From contig JAUIJR010000002.1 in the NCBI GenBank assembly GCA_030431075.1, positions 1-51,617 on the forward strand: a stretch of 51,617 bases of DNA. Direction: 5' to 3'. The DNA is from Polyangia bacterium. GTDB taxonomy: Bacteria; Myxococcota_A; Polyangia; Nannocystales; Nannocystaceae. The first letter of the stretch is position 1, and each line of letters begins with the position of its first letter. Both the position numbers and the translations under genes were made by a program. Under the pieces are notes generated by a model. It ran no database searches, had not been told where the DNA came from, and saw only the letters and a list, made by a program, of their open reading frames with translations. Shown here in pieces: positions 35,705 through 42,842 of this stretch.

Positions 35705-36931
35705 CTAGCCCTCCGCCTCGGGCGTGGGCGCGGGCTCCGGCGCGGGCTCTGGTGCTGGCTCTGGCTCAGCTTTGTCCGTGGGCGCCGCTTCGGGACGCGC
35801 AGAATCGGCAACCTGAACGCGCACGCCATCGACGACCTGGGTCACCCCGTCGACGATGACCGCCTCGCCCGGCTCGATGCCCTCGTAGCAGGGGACCTCG
35901 CTGTCGTTGCCGATCCCGAGGATCGGAAAACGCGCCTCGGCGACGCCATCGACCACGACATAGACGACCCGTCGCCGCTCGCGTTCGACGACGGCCCGCA
36001 GCGGCAGCACGACCAAGTCGGTGTCCGGCAGGGTCGAGAGCTCGACCTCGGCCGTCATACCCGGTCGCACGGCCCCCTGGGTGTTGGGCAAAGAGACGAG
36101 GATCTCGAAGTTTCCGGTGTCGGGGTCGGCGGTCAAGGCCGTCGACTCGACGCGCCCCTCGTACAAGCGCCCTCGTGCCCCGCCGACGCGGATGCTGGCG
36201 ACAGACCCCGCCCCGATCCGGTTGACCTGGTGCTCGGAGACGTAGGTCCGCACCCGCAATAGATCCGTGGCGACGATCTCGAAGAGCTCGCGCCCGGCCG
36301 AGACGACCTCTTCGGCCTCGACATCGCGCGCGACGACGGTGCCGGCGACGGGGCTGCGCACCACGGCGTCGGCGAGGTCTCGGCGCACCCGCTGCGAGTT
36401 CAAGAGGGCGTCGTCATAAGCCTCTTCGGCTTTGCGCAGTCGAATTTCGGCCGCCTCGACCTCGCTGCGCGCGAAGACGGCCTGCCGCTCCATGGCCCGC
36501 AGCTCGTCGAGCTCCTTGCGCGCGTCGGCGATGGCCGCCTTGGCCGCCCGCGCCGAACCGGAGGCCTGCGAGAGTTGATTGCGCACGCTGGCCTCGTCAA
36601 AGGCCAAAAGCTCCGCGCCCTCTTCGACCTGGTCGCCGACCTTGACCGAGACCGACTTGACCTTGCCCCCCTGCGAAGCCTGAATCACGACCTGGGTGGC
36701 CGACTCGACCTCGCCGTAGGCCTGCACCTTCTCCACCCACTCGCCGGCCCGCGCCACCTCGACGCCGACCTCGCGTACCCGCTCGGCGGCGGGAGTCGCC
36801 GGCGCCTCCGGAGTCTCGGCCGGCGCGTCGCAAGCGAGGCCGGCGACGAGGAGCAAGGCCGTCAAGCTGGTCACGCAGCGACGGTGGAGGGCGCAGGGAG
36901 TGTCGTCGCTGGAGTCGGTCCGCAAAGTCAT
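35705..36931 (-). CDS. RND periplasmic adaptor (membrane fusion protein), lipoprotein
   Basis: The 408-residue protein has a lipobox at Cys34 (AGLAC), so it is anchored to a membrane in the periplasm. The adaptor parts are in order. First comes a lipoyl half ('QVVIQASQGGKVKSVSVKVGDQVEEG'), then an alpha-helical hairpin (residues about 110-185), and the second lipoyl half with 'VRSPVAGTVVARDVEAEEVV'. Beta-barrel and membrane-proximal domains follow ('GMTAEVELSTLPDTDLVVLPLRAVV'). A Pro/Glu/Ala tail of EPAPEP repeats closes the chain. It links the RND pump encoded directly downstream to an outer-membrane channel. Stop and start of the two genes adjoin, so they are one operon. A gap of 194 bases lies between its start and the VOC gene upstream. 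Confidence 0.9.
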   Translation of the reverse strand: MTLRTDSSDDTPCALHRRCVTSLTALLLVAGLACDAPAETPEAPATPAAERVREVGVEVARAGEWVEKVQAYGEVESATQVVIQASQGGKVKSVSVKVGDQVEEGAELLAFDEASVRNQLSQASGSARAAKAAIADARKELDELRAMERQAVFARSEVEAAEIRLRKAEEAYDDALLNSQRVRRDLADAVVRSPVAGTVVARDVEAEEVVSAGRELFEIVATDLLRVRTYVSEHQVNRIGAGSVASIRVGGARGRLYEGRVESTALTADPDTGNFEILVSLPNTQGAVRPGMTAEVELSTLPDTDLVVLPLRAVVERERRRVVYVVVDGVAEARFPILGIGNDSEVPCYEGIEPGEAVIVDGVTQVVDGVRVQVADSARPEAAPTDKAEPEPAPEPAPEPAPTPEAEG

Positions 36932-37125
36932 GCTTGCCTCGGTTGGGGTGTCATCCGGCGCGCGCCATCTGGATCGCCGGATTGGCGATCAATGGGACCA
37001 GGTGGTCACCCCTTCATTGTACGCAAGACGAGCGGATGCCGGTCGGCGCGATTGCGCGGCGAGCGGACCCGCGACTCGAGCTCGTCGTCGGCGCACGGCG
37101 GGGACTGCAGCCCGCCGGCCGGCCG

Positions 37126-37587
37126 CTAGGCCTCGTCGTAAGCCCGCTCGAGCGCCGCGACCTCGAGCTTCACCATCGTCAGCATGGCCTTCATCACGGC
37201 CTGTACCTTCGACGGGTTGTCGTCGCGAATGAGCTGCATGAAGCGGCGCGGCACGATCTGCAAAGTCAGGCCAAAAGGATCGGTGATCCAGCCGCACTGC
37301 ATCGGCTCGGCCCCGGCCTCGATGAGCGCGTTCCAATAGCGGTCGACCTCGGCTTGGTCTTCGCAGTCGACGAAGAGCGAGAAGCCCGACGAAAAGTTGA
37401 AGGTCGGCCCGCCGTTGAAGCCCATGAAGACCTGGCCGCCCACCACGAACTCGGCCGAGGTGACCGGGCCGTCGTCTCCCTTGCGCGCGACCTTGCGGAT
37501 CTCGGAGTCGGGGAAGGTCGCGGCGTAGAACTCCATCGCCGCCTCGAGCTGATCGTTGAACATCAAGAAGGGCGTGACTTTGGACAT
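37126..37587 (-). CDS. VOC family protein (PhnB/3-demethylubiquinone methyltransferase-like)
   Basis: The 153-residue protein starts 'SKVTPFLMFNDQLEAAMEFYAATFPDSEI', the signature of the PhnB-like branch of the glyoxalase/VOC fold. It continues with 'FVGGQVFMGFNGGPTFNFSSGFSLFVDCEDQAEVDRYWNAL'-type strands and 'CGWITDPFGLTLQIVP' near the end. The family is often misnamed 3-demethylubiquinone-9 methyltransferase. Members bind metal or small molecules as dimers, and the exact role is unknown. The start at 37587 is set by the family's usual N-terminus. The frame is open up to 37707, but the extra part has no family match. Confidence 0.83.
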   Translation of the reverse strand: MSKVTPFLMFNDQLEAAMEFYAATFPDSEIRKVARKGDDGPVTSAEFVVGGQVFMGFNGGPTFNFSSGFSLFVDCEDQAEVDRYWNALIEAGAEPMQCGWITDPFGLTLQIVPRRFMQLIRDDNPSKVQAVMKAMLTMVKLEVAALERAYDEA

Positions 37588-37765
37588 CGGGGGCGACCTC
37601 GTGCGCAAGGGTAGCCGAAGCGACTTGTCCCAGACGCGCGTCGTGAACTTCGGGCCTAGCAAGGACTCCCGGCCATGAGTTGCGTCGGCAACCCCCCTTG
37701 TCCTCACGCCGTTCGGCCGTTCGGCCGCTTGGCCCCGAACAAAAAGTGTCGAACTCCAAAACGAG

Positions 37766-37788
37766 AGGGCCTCTCGAAGAGAGGCCCT
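37766..37788 (-). terminator. Rho-independent-type hairpin beside a tRNA-like 3' fragment
   Basis: AGGGCCTCTC (37766-37775) pairs perfectly with GAGAGGCCCT (37779-37788) around a GAA loop. On the minus strand the hairpin is followed by CTCGTTTT. The stem is almost the same as the one at 39031-39055. Confidence 0.6.
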
Positions 37789-37817
37789 GGGCGCAAAGGA
37801 AGGGCCTCGAACCCTCG
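37788..37817 (-). other. tRNA-like 3' fragment (T-arm and acceptor half)
   Basis: On the minus strand this reads as a T-arm (GAGGG, TTCGAGG, CCCTT) followed by CCTTTGC, and it abuts a terminator hairpin. It aligns with the tRNA-Leu fragment at 39055-39083, with the same GAACCCTCG block on the plus strand. No 5' half of a tRNA is found to its right. It may be a relic of an older integration site or of a lost tRNA. Confidence 0.5.
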
Positions 37818-37860
37818 CTCGTGTCGCTTCAGCCCGAGCCGCTGCGCGAGCGCGCCGACC

Positions 37861-38937
37861 TCAGCTCTCGGCCGTGTCGTCGAGCATGCCGAGACGCATG
37901 GCGCGCTCGCGCCACTTCTTGCGCGCAAGTTCCCGCAGGTCGGCCACGCTGTCGGCTTCGTCGACGATCTCGGTGCCGAAGAGGGTTTCGACCACGTCTT
38001 CGAGGGTGACCAGGCCGGTCGTGGTGCCGTTGCCGTCGACCACCAGCGCCATGTGGGTCTGTTGATCGAGGAGCCGCTCGAGCAAGTTGGACAGCGGCTG
38101 TTCGTCCGACACGGTTTTGAGTTCGCGTCGCAGTTCGGACAGGGGCGTGTCACCTTGGCCGCGGGCCGCTCGAAACAGCACGTCGCTACGCAGCACGTAA
38201 CCGGTGACTTGGTCGAGGGTGCCTTGGTAGATCGGGATGCGAGAAAAGCGAAGCTGCTCCTCGCGGTCGACCAGCGCGCCCACGGTGTCGGCCTCGGGCA
38301 CGGCGAACACGACGGTGCGTGGCGTCATGACGTCGCTCGCGCGCACCTCGGCCATGCGGAAGAGGTTGCTCAGCACGCGGCCCTCACTGCCGGCGAAGAG
38401 CCCCTGGCGAGCGCCGCGCTCGGCGATGGCGCTGATCTCTTCGGCGCTTGGCTCGGCCCCGTGGCTGCCGCCCCCGAGTTTGCGCGCGAGCCACGACGAC
38501 ACGGGCACGAAGCCGGTGATCGTCATGACGAAGGTCACCGGCACCAAGGTCGCCGCGACGCCCGGCGCCAGCTTCTTCCAGTGCGTCGCACCCAGGGACT
38601 TGGGAATGATCTCGGAGACGAACAAGATCAGCACCGTCAACACGCCCGAGATGATCCCCATGGGCACGTTCTCGAAGACCTTGGCCGACTGCGCACCGAC
38701 ACCGGCCGCGCCGACGGTATGGGCGACCGTGTTGAGGCTCAAGATCGCCGCCAAGGGGCGGTCGACGCTGTTCTTGAGCTTGGTGATGCGTTCGGCGGCC
38801 GGGCTGCCCTCCTTTTCGAGGGCCGCCACGTAGCCGGGGGTGATCGACAGCAACACGGCCTCGAAGATCGAGCACGCGAAGGACACACCCAAGGCGAGCG
38901 CGAGATAGAAGACGAGCAAGCTGAGGTCGGCGCTCAT
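37861..38937 (-). CDS. DUF21/CNNM-type membrane protein with CBS pair (hemolysin/CorC-like)
   Basis: The 358-residue protein has an N-terminal DUF21 domain with about four membrane segments: 'FACSIFEAVLLSITPGYVAALEKEG' and 'ILFVSEIIPKSLGATHW', the conserved 'SEIIPK' motif. A CBS pair follows ('ASDVMTPRTVVFAVPEADTVGALVDREE', 'SRIPIYQGTLDQVTGYVLRSDVL', then 'GLVTLEDVVETLFG'). These proteins are linked to Mg2+ or Co2+ efflux and export; CBS domains sense ATP or Mg-ATP. No CorC/HlyC C-terminal domain is present, so it is a short form. It is bracketed by two similar tRNA 3' fragments with matching terminators. Confidence 0.88.
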   Translation of the reverse strand: MSADLSLLVFYLALALGVSFACSIFEAVLLSITPGYVAALEKEGSPAAERITKLKNSVDRPLAAILSLNTVAHTVGAAGVGAQSAKVFENVPMGIISGVLTVLILFVSEIIPKSLGATHWKKLAPGVAATLVPVTFVMTITGFVPVSSWLARKLGGGSHGAEPSAEEISAIAERGARQGLFAGSEGRVLSNLFRMAEVRASDVMTPRTVVFAVPEADTVGALVDREEQLRFSRIPIYQGTLDQVTGYVLRSDVLFRAARGQGDTPLSELRRELKTVSDEQPLSNLLERLLDQQTHMALVVDGNGTTTGLVTLEDVVETLFGTEIVDEADSVADLRELARKKWRERAMRLGMLDDTAES

Positions 38938-39030
38938 GTCGTGACGAAGGATAGTCGCCCACCCGGCCCGCTGGAATGCTCGCGCGGAGAAGCCGGCTCA
39001 GGGCCGCTCGACCGACCCGTGCGCACGAAA

Positions 39031-39055
39031 AAGGGCCTCTCGAAGAGAGGCCCTT
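39031..39055 (-). terminator. Rho-independent terminator of a tRNA-Leu gene
   Basis: AAGGGCCTCTC (39031-39041) pairs perfectly with GAGAGGCCCTT (39045-39055) around a GAA loop. On the minus strand the stem is followed by a run of T's, a standard intrinsic terminator directly after the tRNA CCA end. Confidence 0.75.
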
Positions 39056-39117
39056 GGTGCGAAGGGAGGGACTTGAACCCTCGATGCACCCTCCCGTCGC
39101 GGGTGATCACCTGGAGA
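39055..39117 (-). other. tRNA-Leu 3' fragment, likely left attachment site (attL-type)
   Basis: On the minus strand the sequence ends TTCGCACCA, with an encoded CCA at 39055-39057. The acceptor half is CCTTCGC and the T-arm is GAGGG, TTCAAGT, CCCTC (39066-39082). A possible long variable arm of leucine type has CACCC and GGGTG arms (39087-39091 and 39101-39105). A CAG anticodon could lie at 39111-39113, inside CCAGG. The end matches bacterial tRNA-Leu 3' ends. To the right there is no 5' half: the bases before the anticodon loop do not pair, and no D-arm is visible. This is what remains when an element integrates in the tRNA's 3' part, and the integrase gene begins at 39225. Confidence 0.65.
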
Positions 39118-39224
39118 ATTCGCAGCGAGATCAGCGAGTTTTTCGCCTCGCGTGTGGGGGCTCGTTTGCGCATGTGGCCGAGCGTGGCTGGACTTGGTTG
39201 CCAATTGGTTGCCACCTTTAATGC

Positions 39225-40505
39225 GTGCCGAGCCGAAGGTTGACGGATGCGTTCGCAGAGCAAGCGCGCGTGTCTCGTCGCACCTACTTTTGGGACCGGC
39301 AGCTCTCGGGCTTCGGACTGCGGGTGGGCCCGACCCGCGGATCTGGCCCGGTGGGGAAGCGGGTGTGGGTGTTTCGGTATCGACGGCCCGGGCAGGCGCG
39401 GCGCCCCGAGGTGCGCATTGGACGCTATCCGATGATGTCGGCCGAGGCGGCCCGCGAGGCGGCTTTGGCGATGAGCCTGGAGGTGATGCGCGGGCAGGAC
39501 CCGGCCCGGGCCGACCAGCGGCCCGTGAAGCGGCGGGTCTACACGGTCCGCGACCTGTGCGAGCACTTCGAACGCTTCCACGTCCCGCGCCTATCGCCGA
39601 AGACGGCTCGCCCCTACAAGCAGATGATCAGCGGGCATGTGCTGAACCCGGACTACGGCGTGGGAGAGCTTGGAATCAACGAGGTGGAGCGCGCCGACGT
39701 ACAGCGGATGATCGACGCCATCACCGAGCAGCTCAATCGCAACGGGCTGCGAAAGATCGGCCAGGCCAAGAAGGTGAAGAGCTTCTTTGCCGGGCTGCTG
39801 AAGTACGGGGTCGCCGAAGGCCTGCGGGACGCGGGGCTTGGCTCACCGATGCGCGGGGTTCGCATCGATACGCGCCGCAAGGACTTCGAGCTCGAGCGCG
39901 TCCGCCCGGTGGGGCATGTGTTCGAACCGGAAGAGACGCGTGCGGTGTGGCGAGCCTTCGAGCGGACGGATGTGTTTCGCGCGGCGGTCGATGCCCTCAA
40001 GTTGATCGCCCTGACCGGGATGCGGGCCGACGAAGCGCGCACGCTCACATGGGACGCGGTGGAGCTCGACGGGGACTATCCCTGCGTCCGGCTGCGACGG
40101 CACAAGACGGACCGCAAGCGACCCATCAAAGAGGTTCCGCTGTCGGGCGCGGCGGTCGAGATGCTCCGCGCTCGGGGGCCAGGCCTCCCCAAGTGTCCGG
40201 TCTTCGAGTCGCCCCGCGATGCCGGAAAGCCCCTTGGGGACCTCTGGACGCCCTGGTCCAAGATCCGCAAGCTGGCCGATGTGCCCCGAGCGAGGATCCA
40301 CGACCTGCGTGGCCTCGCGGCTTGCCACCTCGTCGAACAAGGCTGGTCCGAGGTCCAGATCATGAACCACATGGGCTGGGACGCACCGGAGATGGTCCGC
40401 CGCTACACCGCGGCCTCGAGAACGAAAAAACGAGAGGGCGCCCTCATCCTGGAGCACCGACTCACTGGCGCCCCGGCCACGGCACCCGCCCCGCGGGTTG
40501 GGTAA
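39225..40505 (+). CDS. Tyrosine recombinase/integrase of the genomic island
   Basis: The 426-residue protein has an N-terminal Arm/DUF4102-type DNA-binding part, a SAM-like core-binding domain (about 107-205) and a catalytic domain. The active-site residues can be read as Arg267 ('ALTGMRADEARTL'), Lys294 ('RRHKTDRKRP'), His359-x-x-Arg362 ('RIHDLRG'), Trp385 in the usual His/Trp place and Tyr394 ('RRYTAAS'). The gene begins with GTG directly after the attL-type tRNA-Leu fragment, as in P4-like islands, and should cut and join in that tRNA's 3' end. The last 65 codons (from about residue 361) are repeated at 50535-50733 as a diverged fragment. A helix-turn-helix ORF starts 10 bases after the stop. 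Confidence 0.93.
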   Translation: MPSRRLTDAFAEQARVSRRTYFWDRQLSGFGLRVGPTRGSGPVGKRVWVFRYRRPGQARRPEVRIGRYPMMSAEAAREAALAMSLEVMRGQDPARADQRPVKRRVYTVRDLCEHFERFHVPRLSPKTARPYKQMISGHVLNPDYGVGELGINEVERADVQRMIDAITEQLNRNGLRKIGQAKKVKSFFAGLLKYGVAEGLRDAGLGSPMRGVRIDTRRKDFELERVRPVGHVFEPEETRAVWRAFERTDVFRAAVDALKLIALTGMRADEARTLTWDAVELDGDYPCVRLRRHKTDRKRPIKEVPLSGAAVEMLRARGPGLPKCPVFESPRDAGKPLGDLWTPWSKIRKLADVPRARIHDLRGLAACHLVEQGWSEVQIMNHMGWDAPEMVRRYTAASRTKKREGALILEHRLTGAPATAPAPRVG

Positions 40506-40658
40506 GCTGAGCCCTTGGGCATCGCCGCGTCGACCCTACTTCCGATCGAAGAGGTCGTCGCCCGCGTCGCCACCGAAGTCTCAGTACCGGCCCGCGACCC
40601 CAAGGGCCTCGAGGTCTACTCGACGGCCGCCCAGCTCGTCGCCGAGATGATCGCCGAG
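40307..40658 (+). repeat. Direct repeat DR1 (352 bp), left boundary of the cargo
   Basis: This segment covers the last 65 codons of the integrase and the first 48 codons of the small helix-turn-helix gene. It aligns without gaps with 50535-50886 (constant offset 10228). By hand I count about 33 mismatches, so roughly nine in ten positions agree, many differences falling at third codon positions. Confidence 0.85.
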
Positions 40659-40757
40659 GCAGTCGGTTGTGTTCAATCGGAGGACTCGGCTCACTGCGGT
40701 CCACGGCGTTTGGAGGCTCGGGAAGAGCTCGAGCGGTCGACCCAGGGCACTTGGTAG
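40515..40757 (+). pseudogene. Truncated 5' copy of the helix-turn-helix gene (50743-51489)
   Basis: The 80-residue frame starts with TTG. Its first 48 residues ('GIAASTLLPIEEVVARVATE' onward) match the start of the gene at 50743. After 40658 the similarity stops and an unrelated tail follows ('AVGCVQSEDSAHCG'). The C-terminal DNA-binding domain of the full gene is missing, so it is probably non-functional. The break marks the left end of the inserted cargo. Confidence 0.75.
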
Positions 40758-40931
40758 ATGCCAGGCTTGGCGGCCCGAGCGTCAGCAGCCGAGCAACCTT
40801 GATTCGGCGCGGCCGGACTCAGGTGAGCACTCTCCGCAGTGGGCAAGGGTTGGGGGTCATCGGTCGGGAAGTCCACGTTCGGGCACTCTGCGGGGGTGAC
40901 CTTCTGCGCAACCACTTGCGCTGGGTGACCG

Positions 40932-41288
40932 ATGCCGCTAGATTTCTCGCCATCCGTGTCCGGCCTTGTCAGACTGCTCGCGTGCGTCCTCGCGTTCGTC
41001 CTGTTCCCAGGGTCGACCGAGATCGTGGAGAACGCGACACATTTGGTCGCATCGGGGCACACCGCCCACGCGGTGGAGGACACGGACCATGACCCCGAGG
41101 GCGACGAGCACGGATGCTCCGGCACGATTCATGTGTGCTCCTGCCACACGTCGGTATCGTTTCTCGTGAACGACGACCGTCTTGCCCTCGCGGCCCCGCT
41201 CGTGTTGTCGTCTCCTGCTGACGCCTACGCCTGGGGAGGGCCCGCCAGTGGCCACCCCCTCGGCGTCCACCGCCCCCCCTCCGCCTAA
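40932..41288 (+). CDS. Small secreted Cys/His-rich protein at the head of the metal-resistance operon
   Basis: The 118-residue product has a hydrophobic segment near residues 10-30 that may be a signal peptide. A His/Asp-rich stretch follows ('GHTAHAVEDTDHDPEGDEHGC'), with the Cys-rich 'CSGTIHVCSCHTS'. Such clusters suit metal binding in the periplasm. It lies 168 bases upstream of the czcC-like gene, on the same strand and on the same island, with two palindromes between. I do not recognise a family, and it might act as a metal chaperone or sensor. No strong Shine-Dalgarno sequence precedes the ATG, so the start is uncertain. Confidence 0.55.
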   Translation: MPLDFSPSVSGLVRLLACVLAFVLFPGSTEIVENATHLVASGHTAHAVEDTDHDPEGDEHGCSGTIHVCSCHTSVSFLVNDDRLALAAPLVLSSPADAYAWGGPASGHPLGVHRPPSA

Positions 41289-41322
41289 ACCGGCGAACCA
41301 TAGGAGTGGTGCGTCTTCGCAT

Positions 41323-41340
41323 CGAGTCGATTCCGACTCG
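41323..41340. promoter_or_regulatory. Palindromic operator candidate 1
   Basis: CGAGTCG and CGACTCG (41323-41329 and 41334-41340) form a 7-bp inverted repeat around ATTC. The exact reverse complement of this 18-mer is at 41437-41454. Both lie in the gap before the czcC-like gene, so they may bind the operon's metal-responsive regulator. Confidence 0.5.
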
Positions 41341-41436
41341 GTGACGCGCACCTGTTGAGAAACCTGTGGCCCGTAGCGGGCGAGGAGCGAAAAGTGAAAA
41401 AACCATCCTTGTCGGGGGGGGAGACCTCTCCGTATC

Positions 41437-41454
41437 CGAGTCGGAATCGACTCG
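41437..41454. promoter_or_regulatory. Palindromic operator candidate 2, next to the czcC-like start
   Basis: The same 18-mer as at 41323 in the opposite orientation (spacer GAAT instead of ATTC). It ends two bases before the ATG at 41457, so it covers the place where a Shine-Dalgarno sequence would be expected. Binding or pairing there could block initiation. Confidence 0.5.
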
Positions 41455-41456
41455 TC

Positions 41457-42842
41457 ATGAAGTCGTGCGTCTTGGTGGCAAGCGCGTTGGCAGTGACCTT
41501 TGGGTGCGACATACCTTCGAGCAGGCGTACCGAGGTACCCGGGCCGGCGCACACAGCGACCACACCGGATCTCGTCGCTGAGAAGCCAAAGGCTCCGTCC
41601 GATGGGAGGGTCTCGCTGCCCCAGGCCCTTGCCTACGCGAAGGAGAACGCCCCCGAGGCGGTTGTCGCGTCCGCCGAGGCGGGTCTCGGGGATGCTGAAG
41701 TTACTGCGTCAAAGCAGGTTCAACCGTTCAATCCAACACTGAGCGTCGGATTGGGTCAGCGTAGGCAGGCGGGGGGCACAGGGCTCGATGCGCAAGTGGC
41801 CTTGACGCAGCAGATCGAGATCGCGGGGCAACGCGGGAAGCGACGCGAGAGCGCGCAGATGTACCGGGAGCTGACGCAGCTTGGAATCGACGCCGCGGCT
41901 TGGACGGTCCACGCCGACGTACATCGGGCGTTCGAGCGGGCGCTCCTTGCCCAGGAGCGGCTGACCCTCGCAGACGAACGGGTCGCGGTTGCCAAGGAGT
42001 TGCTGCGGGTGGCCGAGCGAAAGGTCGAGGTCGGCGAGGAGTCCTCGCTGGTAGTCGACGTTGCAAACGCCGAGCTTTGTGTCGCCGAGAACACTGCCAC
42101 GGCCGCAGCCGCAGACGTGGAAGAATTCCGGCTGCTGCTTGCCTCCGCCATCGGCTGGCCCTCGCCTCCCGGGCTGGAACCGGTTGGGCGTCTCGACGCA
42201 CCGACGCTGGCCGAAAGCGGCCCTGAGTTGATTCGCTCCGCCGCGGAGTCGAGTCCTTCCGTCCGACAGGCGGAGACGGCCAGGCGGGTTGCTGAAGCCG
42301 ACCTGGCGACCGCGAAGCGGGAGGCATGGCCCTCCCCAACGGTGGGCGTCAGCTTCGCCCGCGAAGGCTCGACGACAACACCCGACAACTTCAGTCCTTC
42401 ATCCACCATCTGGATGGGCACGCTTCAGATCCCCATACCCAGTTTCGCCAGGAACCAGGGTCCCGTGGCCCGCAGCAGGGCGCGCGTCAAAGTGGCAGAG
42501 GCGAGACAACGCGCCGTGTCTATCCAGTACATAGCGATGGTCAGTGCCGCCATCGCGCAGGTAAACGCAGCCGCCCGCCAAAGCGCTGCGCTCGAAGGCA
42601 GTGTCCTCCCAACGTTCGAGAAGTCTCTCGCAGCTCTGCGAAGATCCTACGACGTTGGCGAAATGGGGTACTTGGAAGTCGCGCAGGCGCTGGACCGGCT
42701 GTGGGCGGCACGACAACAGGCTCTGGACGCGCGCGCAGCATACTACGAGGCGTTCGCAGATCTAGAGCGCCTGGTTGGACCGCTCGACTCGACCCGCAGC
42801 TCGTCGAGTCGAGGTGCCACGGATGGAGGAGGGGCACGATGA
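41457..42842 (+). CDS. Outer-membrane efflux channel of the CzcC/CusC type
   Basis: This 461-residue lipoprotein has a lipobox at Cys17 (VTFGC), as is common for CusC/CzcC-like channels. The two TolC-family repeats are visible: 'VSLPQALAYAKENAPEAVVASAEAGLGDAEV' in the first, with a helical region near 130-200, and 'SSPSVRQAETARRVAEADLATAKREAWPSPTVGVSF' in the second. It forms the outer-membrane duct of the tripartite pump and overlaps the adaptor gene by 4 bases (ATGA). The ATG at 41457 gives a complete signal peptide. The frame is open upstream, but that part crosses the palindromic operator and is unlikely to be coding. Confidence 0.85.
   Translation: MKSCVLVASALAVTFGCDIPSSRRTEVPGPAHTATTPDLVAEKPKAPSDGRVSLPQALAYAKENAPEAVVASAEAGLGDAEVTASKQVQPFNPTLSVGLGQRRQAGGTGLDAQVALTQQIEIAGQRGKRRESAQMYRELTQLGIDAAAWTVHADVHRAFERALLAQERLTLADERVAVAKELLRVAERKVEVGEESSLVVDVANAELCVAENTATAAAADVEEFRLLLASAIGWPSPPGLEPVGRLDAPTLAESGPELIRSAAESSPSVRQAETARRVAEADLATAKREAWPSPTVGVSFAREGSTTTPDNFSPSSTIWMGTLQIPIPSFARNQGPVARSRARVKVAEARQRAVSIQYIAMVSAAIAQVNAAARQSAALEGSVLPTFEKSLAALRRSYDVGEMGYLEVAQALDRLWAARQQALDARAAYYEAFADLERLVGPLDSTRSSSSRGATDGGGAR
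42783..42813. other. Strong hairpin at the end of the czcC-like gene
   Basis: CTCGACTCGAC (42783-42793) pairs perfectly with GTCGAGTCGAG (42803-42813) around a 9-base loop. It is inside the coding sequence, 25 bases before the start of the adaptor gene, and it shares the CGAGTCG core of the upstream palindromes. Confidence 0.5.

Noticed and set aside
37741-37870. Possible complete tRNA gene near 37.8 kb
   Set aside because: Only the T-arm and acceptor 3' half can be found. No matching 5' acceptor strand, D-arm or anticodon arm is present.
39055-39150. Possible complete tRNA-Leu gene
   Set aside because: The 5' acceptor strand GCGAAGG and a D-arm are missing on the minus strand to the right, so it is a 3' fragment.
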